This document shows, in pieces, positions 1-7,526 of a stretch of DNA of 7,526 nt; the stretch's first letter is position 1, and each line of letters starts with the position of its first letter. The position numbers and the translations under genes were made by a program. The stretch is from Rickettsia typhi (lineage in GTDB: Bacteria; Pseudomonadota; Gammaproteobacteria; Burkholderiales; Burkholderiaceae_C), in the NCBI GenBank assembly GCA_943325485.2, contig CALPPP020000055.1, positions 1 to 7,526 of the forward strand, given 5' to 3'. The notes below the pieces were generated by a model. It worked only from the letters and a program-made list of their open reading frames with translations. It was not told the DNA's origin and made no database searches.

Positions 1-865
1 CTGGACAAGCAGGGCGACCGTTGACTTCACCACGTGGATCCCAGCCGCCATTGCCGCCATTGACCAATTTGGTCACTTCGTCAGAGTGCCAAGGACCATT
101 TTCCGAGATGTAAACATCGTTACCACGGAAAGTGATGCCTTGAGGATTGCGGTGACCGTAAGTAAAGATGCGCTTGTCAAAACCAGCGGGAGGGTTGTTG
201 CCTGCAGCGGCTTTGCCGTCGCGGTCAACACGCAACACTTTGCCGACCAGCTTGGTGCCGTCTTGTGGGCCGGGGCCGCTGTGGTTGTCGCCAATCGTCA
301 CATACAAGAAGCCATCAGGACCGAATCCCAAAGCGCCACCGTTGTGCGCACCAGGGCCGCCAAAGGGGTGGTTGGATTTCTTGGGCTTGTAACCCATGTC
401 GTTGATGATTTCCGTCACGTCGGAAACGCTCGTCATGTCGGCGCTGACCTTCATGCGCATCAAAATGTTGGCATAGCCACCAAATGCACGGTTATCACCT
501 TTGGAGGTGGAGCGCAAATAGACGTAACGATTTTTTTCAAACTCTGGGTCAACCGCGACACCTAATACGCCAGCTTGACCGTCGCAGAAGAGGTCATTTT
601 TGACAGATGAGAAACCGCTTGAACCGCCGATGCCCAACAATTTGTTGATGCTTCCTGATGGTGTACGAACGGAAAGTCCAGCGCATTTTTCAGTGAAGAA
701 AAAGGTGCCGTCTTTCATCGCTGCCATGCCCCAGGGGTCTTTGGCTTCGACAAATTGTTCAACTTTGACACTTACTTGTGCCAATGCGGACTGTGCGCCG
801 ATCAGTGCTGATGCAGCAACGCCTGCAGCCATCATTCCTGATTTCATTTGTTTTGAAAATTTCAT
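1..865 (-). CDS. PQQ-dependent sugar dehydrogenase-like secreted protein (C-terminus beyond the window)
   Basis: Reading the minus strand from the ATG at 865 gives 288 codons with no stop before the left edge. Residues 1-29 look like a Sec signal peptide: KQMK near the N-terminus, an Ala-rich core, and a likely cut after SALA (A29), so the mature protein should be periplasmic or secreted. The rest matches the soluble glucose/aldose (sorbosone) dehydrogenase beta-propeller family. Seen landmarks are PWGMAAMKDG (44-53), GVLGVAVDPEF (99-109), GAHNGGALGFGPDGFLYVTI (172-191), YGHRNPQG (236-243) and ISENGPWHSDEV (253-264). By family analogy H174 would be the catalytic base and R239 a PQQ/substrate contact. 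These enzymes oxidise sugars and pass electrons to an external acceptor. Oddities are Ala after HNGG where relatives usually have Arg, and a cysteine pair (C61, C94) that could form a disulfide. The start is supported by GGAG 6 nt upstream; the overlapping upstream ATG meets a stop after four codons. The substrate cannot be told. Confidence 0.88.
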   Translation of the reverse strand, partial: MKFSKQMKSGMMAAGVAASALIGAQSALAQVSVKVEQFVEAKDPWGMAAMKDGTFFFTEKCAGLSVRTPSGSINKLLGIGGSSGFSSVKNDLFCDGQAGVLGVAVDPEFEKNRYVYLRSTSKGDNRAFGGYANILMRMKVSADMTSVSDVTEIINDMGYKPKKSNHPFGGPGAHNGGALGFGPDGFLYVTIGDNHSGPGPQDGTKLVGKVLRVDRDGKAAAGNNPPAGFDKRIFTYGHRNPQGITFRGNDVYISENGPWHSDEVTKLVNGGNGGWDPRGEVNGRPACP

Positions 866-870
866 TCTTT

Positions 871-874
871 CTCC
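871..874 (-). promoter_or_regulatory. Ribosome binding site of the sugar dehydrogenase gene
   Basis: GGAG on the minus strand, 5-6 nt before the ATG at 865, in the context GGAGAAAGAATG. It fixes the start, because the alternative ATG just upstream reads into a TGA after four codons. Confidence 0.75.
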
Positions 875-891
875 ATTTTGTGCAAAGCTAA

Positions 892-909
892 CTCTTAAAA
901 AACTAAGAG
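892..909 (-). repeat. 6-bp inverted repeat in the dehydrogenase leader
   Basis: CTCTTA and TAAGAG form a perfect 6-bp inverted repeat with a 6-nt A/T-rich spacer, about 27 nt before the dehydrogenase ATG. It could be an operator dyad or a weak mRNA hairpin in the 5' leader. On the minus strand the T-run lies in the loop rather than after the stem, so it is not a classic terminator. Functional relevance is unproven. Confidence 0.35.
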
Positions 910-1107
910 CGACTGAGGGTTGGTACTAACGCAAGAAATCCAATTCTCCTGAAAATCAATAAAGAAATTGACTATCAAAAATTAAATTTCTTATGAATTT
1001 TGGACTTTGCAACTTGACCGATTACATAGTAGAACTACCTAGAGATTTAATGTTGTGAATATTTCCCATGGTGGTCAGATGTGCGCAAGAAAAAACCAAA
1101 AAAAACA

Positions 1108-1752
1108 CTAAGCAATAAAGTTGGGTTCAATAATATTGTGGCGTTGCGCCAAGTGAACCAAACCAGCCAATGTATCGACTTTGAGTTTTTCTCTGATCTT
1201 GGTTTGACGGTTGTAAACCGTCTTTTCATTCAAGTTCATTACCTTGGCGCAGTAGCTGATTGTCTTGCCTTGGGCCAACAACCGAAACAACTCTAGCTCT
1301 CGCAAAGTAAGGGAGTTGATGCGATCCAATTCTTCATCTGTGTCACTCAGGCTCAGTGATGAAGGCGCATCTGTATCCACAAATTCTTCACCCACATAGG
1401 CAGCATGAATCGACAGCAGCAATTTTTCTGGCGCAACATTCTTGGATACAAATGCTTTAGCACCTGCTTGGAAGGCTTTTTGCCTGATCGTGTGGGAGTC
1501 GTACATAGAGCAGATCAGTACTTTTGCATCGGGGTCACGCATCAGCATCTTCTGCAACAAACTCAAGCCGCTTACGCCAGGCATTGACAGGTCCAGTACC
1601 GTGACATCCGGTTGATAAACCACAAATGCCATGTAAGCAGATTCAGCGTCACTCGCCTCTGCTGCTACCTCAATGTTTGAATCGTATTCAAGCAACCGCT
1701 TGTAGCCTGCTCGCACAACTGGATGGTCATCAACCAATAAAACTCTGATCAT
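1108..1752 (-). CDS. NarL/FixJ-family two-component response regulator
   Basis: A 214-residue protein with a receiver domain (about 1-120) and a LuxR-type helix-turn-helix (about 142-205), the usual family length. Receiver residues visible are the acidic pair D8/D9 in LLVDDHPVVRAG, phospho-acceptor D54 in VLDLSMPG, S82, and K104 in FVSKN. The HTH includes SLTLRELELFRLLAQGKT and EKTVYNRQTKIREKL. It is expected to bind DNA as a dimer after phosphorylation and control transcription. I chose the ATG at 1752 because MIRVLLVDDHPVV is the canonical family start and because a terminator-like hairpin lies just upstream. An in-frame ATG at 1791 (and TTG at 1794) would add 13-14 non-homologous residues; neither start has a good Shine-Dalgarno. 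No kinase gene is adjacent: it lies 144 nt downstream of guaA in the same direction, and the nearest kinases are beyond guaBA on the other strand. Targets are unknown. Confidence 0.93.
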   Translation of the reverse strand: MIRVLLVDDHPVVRAGYKRLLEYDSNIEVAAEASDAESAYMAFVVYQPDVTVLDLSMPGVSGLSLLQKMLMRDPDAKVLICSMYDSHTIRQKAFQAGAKAFVSKNVAPEKLLLSIHAAYVGEEFVDTDAPSSLSLSDTDEELDRINSLTLRELELFRLLAQGKTISYCAKVMNLNEKTVYNRQTKIREKLKVDTLAGLVHLAQRHNIIEPNFIA

Positions 1753-1773
1753 TGAAAAATATGAATCGTGTTT

Positions 1774-1796
1774 AAAAACCTCGATATCCATCAAGG
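1774..1796 (-). terminator. Terminator-like hairpin with T-run ahead of the response regulator
   Basis: On the minus strand CCTTGAT, loop GGAT, then ATCGAGG form a 7-bp stem (one G-U pair) followed directly by TTTTT. That is the layout of a short intrinsic terminator. It lies downstream of guaA and 22 nt before the ATG at 1752, so it could end guaBA read-through or act as a leader attenuator. The stem is short, so strength is doubtful. It could instead be a protein-binding dyad, and if translation really starts at 1791 it lies within the coding sequence. Confidence 0.35.
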
Positions 1797-1801
1797 TCGA
1801 A

Positions 1802-1819
1802 TGCCTCTATCTTGAGGCA
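1802..1819 (-). repeat. Perfect 6-bp inverted repeat upstream of the response regulator
   Basis: TGCCTC and GAGGCA separated by 6 nt, 5 nt upstream (transcript sense) of the terminator-like hairpin at 1774-1796. Its CCTC arm could also pair with the GAGG arm of that hairpin, so the two could in principle form alternative structures. It could also be an operator for a dimeric regulator, including autoregulation. Confidence 0.35.
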
Positions 1820-1830
1820 AACACGACTAT

Positions 1831-1843
1831 GGGAAAAATTCCC
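1831..1843. repeat. Small palindrome in the guaA-response regulator gap
   Basis: GGGAAAAATTCCC is a perfect 5-bp dyad with a 3-nt centre. It sits in the likely promoter region of the response regulator. It is short enough to arise by chance; an operator role is only a possibility. Confidence 0.25.
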
Positions 1844-1884
1844 GCCCTCAAAAAGGGTAAATTAATAGGGCTTTTTAAATATAA

Positions 1885-1904
1885 GGGAATATCACCCTAT
1901 TCCC
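1885..1904 (-). terminator. Hairpin overlapping the guaA stop codon (possible weak terminator)
   Basis: GGGAATA and TATTCCC are perfect 7-bp arms around a 6-nt loop. On the guaA transcript the first arm contains the last codons and the start of the TAG stop, and the stem is followed by TTATATTT. The stem is A/T-rich and the tail only partly U-rich, so it may be a weak terminator or 3'-end stabilising structure rather than a strong stop. Confidence 0.35.
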
Positions 1905-3546
1905 ACTCTATGGTCGCAGGTGGCTTGCTGCTCACATCCATCACCACCCTGTTGATGCCGCGCACTTCGTTGATGATGCGACCCGACACTTTCTTTAACA
2001 ATGCATAGGGCAACTCGGCCCAGTCGGCTGTCATGAAGTCGCTGGTCACCACGGCTCGCAAAGCCACCACATAGTCGTAGGTTCGACCGTCCCCCATCAC
2101 CCCCACGCTTTTCACGGGCAAGAACACCACAAAGGCTTGGCTGGTGGCTTCGTACCAATTGCGCGGCGCTTGGCTGCCGCCAAAAGCCACCAAGGATGCA
2201 TCGCCTTCAAACGGCGTGTTGCGCAGTTCTTCGATGAAGATGGCGTCTGCTCTGCGCAGCAAGTCGGCATATTCTTTTTTCACTTCACCCAAGATGCGCA
2301 CACCCAAGCCAGGACCTGGGAAGGGATGGCGGTAAACCATGTCGTGCGGCAAACCCAGCGCCACACCCAGTTCACGCACCTCGTCCTTGAACAAATCGCG
2401 CAAGGGTTCAAGCAGCTTCAAGCCCAGTTGCTCGGGTAAGCCGCCAACGTTGTGGTGGCTTTTGATGGTGACGGCTTTTTTGCTTTTGGCGCCGCCGCTT
2501 TCAATCACATCAGGGTAAATCGTGCCTTGCGCTAAAAAGGTGGCCCCCTTGTGGCCGCCAGTACCGGCTTTGAGTTTGGCAGCTTCTTGTTTGAACACCG
2601 TCACAAATTCTGCGCCAATGATTTTGCGTTTGGCTTCGGGATCAGCCACACCGGCCAACTTACCTAAGAACAAGTCGCTGGCGTCCACGCGAATGACTTT
2701 GGCGTGAAGCTTGCCCGCAAACATCTCCATCACCGCGTCGCCTTCGTTCAAGCGCAAAAGGCCATGGTCGACAAACACACAGCTGAGTTGGTCGCCAATG
2801 GCGCGGTGTATGAGCGCAGCAGCAACGGACGAATCCACACCGCCTGACAAACCTAAGATGACTTCTTCAGCACCTACTTGCTCACGAATGCGCGCAACCG
2901 CTTCTTCGACATAGTTGCCCATCACCCAGTCAGGAGACGCCTTGCAAATATCCAACACAAAGCGGTTCAGCAAAGCCCTGCCTTGCAGCGTGTGCGTCAC
3001 TTCGGGGTGAAACTGCACACCGTAAAAATGGCGGGTTTCATCGGCAAAACCGGCAATCGGGCAACTCTCAGTGCTGGCCATCAACTTAAAGCCTGAGGGG
3101 AGTTCGGTGACTTTGTCGCCATGGCTCATCCATACTTTGAGCATGCCATGACCTTCAGCCGTGGTGAAGTCGGCAATGTCTTTCAGTAACGCGGTGTGGC
3201 CTCTGGCACGCACTTCTGCATAGCCAAACTCACGGGTATGGCCTGCTTCCACCTTGCCACCGAGCTGCTGCGCCATGGTTTGCATGCCATAGCAAATGCC
3301 CAACACAGGGATACCCAATTCAAATACCGCATCGGGTGCACGGTCGTCTACTTCGTACACACTGGCGTGGCTACCAGACAAAATAATGCCCTTGAGGTTT
3401 CCATCTTTGGCGTACGCGCGAACCCAGTCGTCTGACACATCGCAAGGATGCACTTCGCAGTAGACATGCGCTTCACGCACACGGCGAGCTATCAGTTGGG
3501 TAACTTGCGAGCCGAAATCAAGAATCAAAATACTGTCATGTGACAT
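1897..3546 (-). CDS. guaA: GMP synthase (glutamine-hydrolysing)
   Basis: The 549-residue protein makes GMP from XMP, ATP and glutamine, the last step of guanine nucleotide synthesis, in the cytoplasm. The N-terminal class I glutamine amidotransferase (about 1-200) shows the Cys-His-Glu triad: C85 in GICYGMQ, and H180 and E182 in [10 protein letters not shown]. The ATP pyrophosphatase domain starts near 207 with P-loop [10 protein letters not shown] (231-240). The C-terminal dimerisation domain ends in KPPATIEWE, and [11 protein letters not shown] (407-417) is also conserved. It is about 24 residues longer than E. coli GuaA as I recall it. The extra length lies mainly near 326-336 ([11 protein letters not shown]) and 443-465 (before YEATSQAF). 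The ATG at 3546 begins the conserved [18 protein letters not shown] start (here [14 protein letters not shown]); a weak AGG lies 8 nt upstream. It sits 24 nt after guaB and is almost surely co-transcribed with it. Confidence 0.98.
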   Translation of the reverse strand: MSHDSILILDFGSQVTQLIARRVREAHVYCEVHPCDVSDDWVRAYAKDGNLKGIILSGSHASVYEVDDRAPDAVFELGIPVLGICYGMQTMAQQLGGKVEAGHTREFGYAEVRARGHTALLKDIADFTTAEGHGMLKVWMSHGDKVTELPSGFKLMASTESCPIAGFADETRHFYGVQFHPEVTHTLQGRALLNRFVLDICKASPDWVMGNYVEEAVARIREQVGAEEVILGLSGGVDSSVAAALIHRAIGDQLSCVFVDHGLLRLNEGDAVMEMFAGKLHAKVIRVDASDLFLGKLAGVADPEAKRKIIGAEFVTVFKQEAAKLKAGTGGHKGATFLAQGTIYPDVIESGGAKSKKAVTIKSHHNVGGLPEQLGLKLLEPLRDLFKDEVRELGVALGLPHDMVYRHPFPGPGLGVRILGEVKKEYADLLRRADAIFIEELRNTPFEGDASLVAFGGSQAPRNWYEATSQAFVVFLPVKSVGVMGDGRTYDYVVALRAVVTSDFMTADWAELPYALLKKVSGRIINEVRGINRVVMDVSSKPPATIEWE

Positions 3547-3570
3547 GGTGGATACCTGCGCAATGGCAAA

Positions 3571-5089
<1,519 letters not shown>

Positions 5090-5148
5090 AACGCCTTGGC
5101 TTATTATTCAGACAACCCATTAAAAGCAATACAGCCCCGATATTTTCA

Positions 5149-6891
5149 ATGCATGCGCTGATTACAAAATTTTTCCCTCGTGCTTTGGCCAAAGAGAATC
5201 AAGCGATAGAGGTTTGGAAAAGCCAATTTATAGAACTTTTTTCGCTCATTGGTTTCTTGACTTGCTTTATCACGGGTTGGATTCCAAACAAGCAATACAA
5301 CCCTTTAGTTCTCATGTGGGCAGGGGTTTGTTTTGCAGTTTTAGGGCTAGCGTTCAGGCGAGGTTTGAATTGGTTCTGGGCAGTGAACTTGATCATGCTG
5401 GTTGCCAGCTGCTTATTGCTCTATTTGATTTTTATTACCGGCGGAACTGCTTCTGTTCTCATGATATGGATTGCCGGTCTGTCTTTGATGCCTTTTGTGT
5501 TGCTCAGCAAACGAGCGGCGGTGGCATGGCTGTTTTTGCATATCAATGCCTTATTCTTGATTTTGCTGGCCTCTCAAGCGGGATGGATAGACCCACAGAC
5601 TAACGCTTCAAAGGACATGGTTTTATGGGCTTTCGCCAACAAAATGCTAGGCGCCATCACTTTGATTGTGATTCTTGATTTTTTAGACAACAGTCAACAA
5701 AAACAGTTGGAGAATCTGCAAATGCGCGGTCATGAACTGCGGAATCTTCACCAAGAATTGATTCGTGCCCAAAGCCATAAAGACGAATTCATTGCGTCTG
5801 TAGGGCACGAACTTCGTACGCCGATGAACGCTATTTTGGGCTTGAACGCAGTGTTGCGCGACCAAGTGGGTAGCAACACTTTGGACACCGACCGGGTAGA
5901 CATGATCCGTGAGTCCACACAGCATTTGCTTGCTTTGGTGAACGATATTTTGGATTTTTCACAGCTGCAAGCACAACGCATGCGTCTTGGTGTAGAGCCC
6001 TATGCCTTGCAGGACGGCTTTGCTGAAATGGCCCAAACCCTGAGTCAACAAGCTGGCGCAAAACATTTGCAAGCCATTTGCAGCATAGACCCACTGCTGC
6101 CCCAATGGGTCATGCTAGACCGTAAACGGTTTACCCAATTGATTCACAACTTGTTAGACAACGCCTTGAAGTTCACAAGGCAAGGCGCTATTGAACTGCA
6201 TTTCAAACGATGCGATATGGGCTTGCGCATTGAAGTGCATGACACAGGTATAGGTATGACGCCTGCACAGGCATCGAACATTTTTGGCAGGTTCGAGAAA
6301 GCCTCCTCCAGTGCGGTCAATTTGTATGGCGGTACAGGACTGGGTTTGTCGATTTGTGAAAAATTGGTGCAGCTGCAAAGTGGCCAGATTGGCGTGAACA
6401 GCGTCGCAGATCGCGGTTCCTTGTTTTGGGTAGAACTGCCCTTACATGTCACCGAATCACCACCATCACGTGGCGACGTGAAGGACCTCGCCTTGGCTGA
6501 ATATGCTTTACCCACAGTTTTTTTGGTGGTGGACGACCAAGCAGTCAACCTCATGGTCGCCCAGGGTCTGCTCAAAAAAATATGGCCCGCCTGCCAAGTT
6601 CATACCGCCCTTTCAGGCAAAGAGGCCCTGCATTGGCTGCAAAACAATCCTGTCGATATGGTGTTGATGGACATGTTCATGCCAGACATGGACGGGTTGC
6701 AAGCCACGCAACATATTCGGCGCATGCCTAGCCCGACACACAGCGTGAAGGTCATTGGTCTGACCGCCAGCAGCAACACCAACGACCATGCGCAATGTTT
6801 AGAAGCAGGAATGAACGACATTGTGTTCAAGCCACTCGAACAAGATGCACTCCACGCCTGTGTGCTGCGGTGCTGGAGATTGGCGAGATGA
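5149..6891 (+). CDS. Membrane-bound hybrid sensor histidine kinase (6 TM, DHp, HATPase, receiver)
   Basis: A 580-residue protein. The N-terminal part has about six predicted membrane helices (near 26-44, 52-70, 74-95, 101-118, 122-142, 159-179) with no sizeable periplasmic loop, so the signal is probably sensed in or at the membrane. A charged, coiled-coil-like linker (about 181-213) leads to the DHp domain with phospho-accepting H220 in ASVGHELRTPMNAILG. The ATPase domain has the N box HNLLDNALKF (333-342), G1 DTGIGM (365-370), F box FGRFEKA (379-385) and G2 GGTGLGLSI (394-402). After a linker (433-454) a receiver (about 455-578) shows D462/D463, phospho-acceptor D508 in LMDMFMPDMDG, T539 and K561. 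No Hpt domain is present. The ATG at 5149 is the first plausible in-frame start; it lacks a clear Shine-Dalgarno. The frame is open back into guaB antisense, but that part is not kinase-like. It is divergent from guaB and overlaps the next kinase by 4 nt. Confidence 0.93.
   Translation: MHALITKFFPRALAKENQAIEVWKSQFIELFSLIGFLTCFITGWIPNKQYNPLVLMWAGVCFAVLGLAFRRGLNWFWAVNLIMLVASCLLLYLIFITGGTASVLMIWIAGLSLMPFVLLSKRAAVAWLFLHINALFLILLASQAGWIDPQTNASKDMVLWAFANKMLGAITLIVILDFLDNSQQKQLENLQMRGHELRNLHQELIRAQSHKDEFIASVGHELRTPMNAILGLNAVLRDQVGSNTLDTDRVDMIRESTQHLLALVNDILDFSQLQAQRMRLGVEPYALQDGFAEMAQTLSQQAGAKHLQAICSIDPLLPQWVMLDRKRFTQLIHNLLDNALKFTRQGAIELHFKRCDMGLRIEVHDTGIGMTPAQASNIFGRFEKASSSAVNLYGGTGLGLSICEKLVQLQSGQIGVNSVADRGSLFWVELPLHVTESPPSRGDVKDLALAEYALPTVFLVVDDQAVNLMVAQGLLKKIWPACQVHTALSGKEALHWLQNNPVDMVLMDMFMPDMDGLQATQHIRRMPSPTHSVKVIGLTASSNTNDHAQCLEAGMNDIVFKPLEQDALHACVLRCWRLAR
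6875..6879 (+). promoter_or_regulatory. Ribosome binding site of the second kinase gene
   Basis: GGAGA inside the last codons of the first kinase gene, 8 nt before the ATG at 6888. With the ATGA stop/start overlap this points to translational coupling of the two kinases. Confidence 0.65.
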
Positions 6892-7526
6892 ACTTGTACG
6901 AGTCACTTCGAAACATCACGCCCAAGCGCTTGCGCGAAGGACGCATGCCCTTTGTGTTTTATTCTGGTGTGGTGTTGCTGATCGTGATTGCTTTGATCGC
7001 TGTTTTAACGCCTCAGATTGGCAGCCAAGAGGGTCGCTATGCCTTTATGGCGGTAATCGCATTGAGCTTGGTTATGCTCAATGCAGGTGTATCTGCAAAA
7101 CGTATGCTGAGCTTTGTGTGCGTCTATGCAGCTATTCATATCACCCTGGCTGCCTGGTTCAGCCAAGGTATTTTTTCACCCCGCATCAACTGGCTCTACC
7201 TCATCCCCATTTTGATGATTTACATGGTGAGTCGCCGAGCAGGTTGGATTTGGACAGGTATCGTCATTGCTTTGCAACTTGTCATGTCTGTGCTGACCTA
7301 TCTGGATGTACTGCCCAACAACACGCCCCTGAACAAAACCCATGAGATCTATGCTTTTTTCGTGTATTTCGTCACAGCCAGCAGCTTGATTTCTTTGACA
7401 CTGATTTACCAAGGCTTTAGCAACAAAGCCATTGCAGAGATCAAAGTTCGCAACGATGAACTCGAAGTCAAACGCCAAGAGCTGCAAGCAATATCTGATA
7501 TTCGCGACCAGTTCATTGCCTCCGTC
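6888..7526 (+). CDS. Membrane-bound sensor histidine kinase, N-terminal part (continues beyond the window)
   Basis: The first 213 codons of a second sensor kinase, open to the right edge. The ATG at 6888 overlaps the previous gene's TGA (ATGA) and has GGAGA upstream. About six membrane helices are visible (near 22-41, 51-68, 73-91, 98-115, 119-138, 154-175), then a coiled-coil-like linker (about 180-205) and the opening of a DHp domain, RDQFIASV, just where the phospho-accepting histidine motif should follow. It looks like a diverged paralogue of the upstream kinase. Helix number and order agree, VSRRAGWIWTGIVIAL (114-129) lines up with LSKRAAVAWLFLHINAL (119-135), and the last 25 residues share about 11 identities with the equivalent stretch there (linker through FIASV). 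Whether it has a receiver or Hpt domain cannot be seen. The annotation as a kinase rests on the DHp opening and on paralogy. Confidence 0.85.
   Translation, partial: MNLYESLRNITPKRLREGRMPFVFYSGVVLLIVIALIAVLTPQIGSQEGRYAFMAVIALSLVMLNAGVSAKRMLSFVCVYAAIHITLAAWFSQGIFSPRINWLYLIPILMIYMVSRRAGWIWTGIVIALQLVMSVLTYLDVLPNNTPLNKTHEIYAFFVYFVTASSLISLTLIYQGFSNKAIAEIKVRNDELEVKRQELQAISDIRDQFIASV

Larger units (their letters stand above)
866..1107. other. AT-rich intergenic region between response regulator and dehydrogenase
   Basis: This 242-nt gap lies downstream of the response regulator stop and upstream of the dehydrogenase, both on the minus strand. It is clearly more A/T-rich than the flanking genes and should hold the dehydrogenase promoter, but I found no convincing -35/-10 pair. 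Just after the regulator stop the minus strand is T-rich (T8, then T6) with no GC-rich stem, so no clear intrinsic terminator. No convincing small ORF or RNA gene was seen. Confidence 0.5.

Noticed and set aside
86..565. 159-codon plus-strand open frame
   Set aside because: Antisense shadow of the sugar dehydrogenase, whose minus-strand reading shows clear family motifs.
1047..1107. Possible intrinsic terminator after the response regulator
   Set aside because: The minus strand has T-runs after the stop, but I found no stem of useful length before them.
5095..5131. Promoter for the first kinase gene (TTGGCT with a 17-nt spacer to ATTAAA)
   Set aside because: The -10 match is only about 3/6, too weak to list as a feature.
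6821..7345. 174-codon plus-strand open frame across the kinase overlap
   Set aside because: It is out of frame with both kinases, Cys/His-rich and low in plausibility; the ATG 6888 frame gives clean membrane helices and the DHp opening.

Overview
The window looks like a chromosomal stretch from a betaproteobacterium of the order Burkholderiales, probably close to Comamonadaceae (moderate GC, with GuaB and GuaA sequences of that type). This placement rests on recalled protein similarity, not a search. I see no mobile elements, tRNA or rRNA genes, or CRISPR arrays.

Layout. (1) Positions 1-865, minus strand: the N-terminal 288 residues of a secreted PQQ-dependent sugar dehydrogenase-like protein, cut by the left edge. 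(2) 866-1107: an AT-rich intergenic region with a 6-bp inverted repeat in the dehydrogenase leader. (3) 1108-1752, minus: a NarL/FixJ-type response regulator. (4) 1753-1896: a gap with several small dyads, including a terminator-like hairpin with a T-run. (5) 1897-5040, minus: the guaB-guaA purine operon (IMP dehydrogenase, then GMP synthase, 24 nt apart). (6) 5041-5148: a divergent intergenic region with a plausible guaB promoter. (7) 5149-6891, plus: a complete membrane-bound hybrid histidine kinase. (8) 6888-7526, plus: the N-terminal part of a second, paralogous membrane kinase that overlaps the first by ATGA and runs off the right edge exactly as its DHp domain begins.

Functionally, guaBA converts IMP to XMP to GMP. 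Around it lie parts of a two-component network: a stand-alone DNA-binding regulator with no adjacent kinase on one side, and two co-translated multi-pass sensor kinases on the other. The first kinase carries its own receiver, but no Hpt domain is visible. That the kinases feed the regulator across guaBA is an inference from position only. The most interesting items are the paired, diverged six-helix sensor modules and the tandem hairpins in front of the response regulator, which may decide both its true start codon and whether guaBA read-through reaches it. Nothing here clearly amounts to a novel defence or mobile system.
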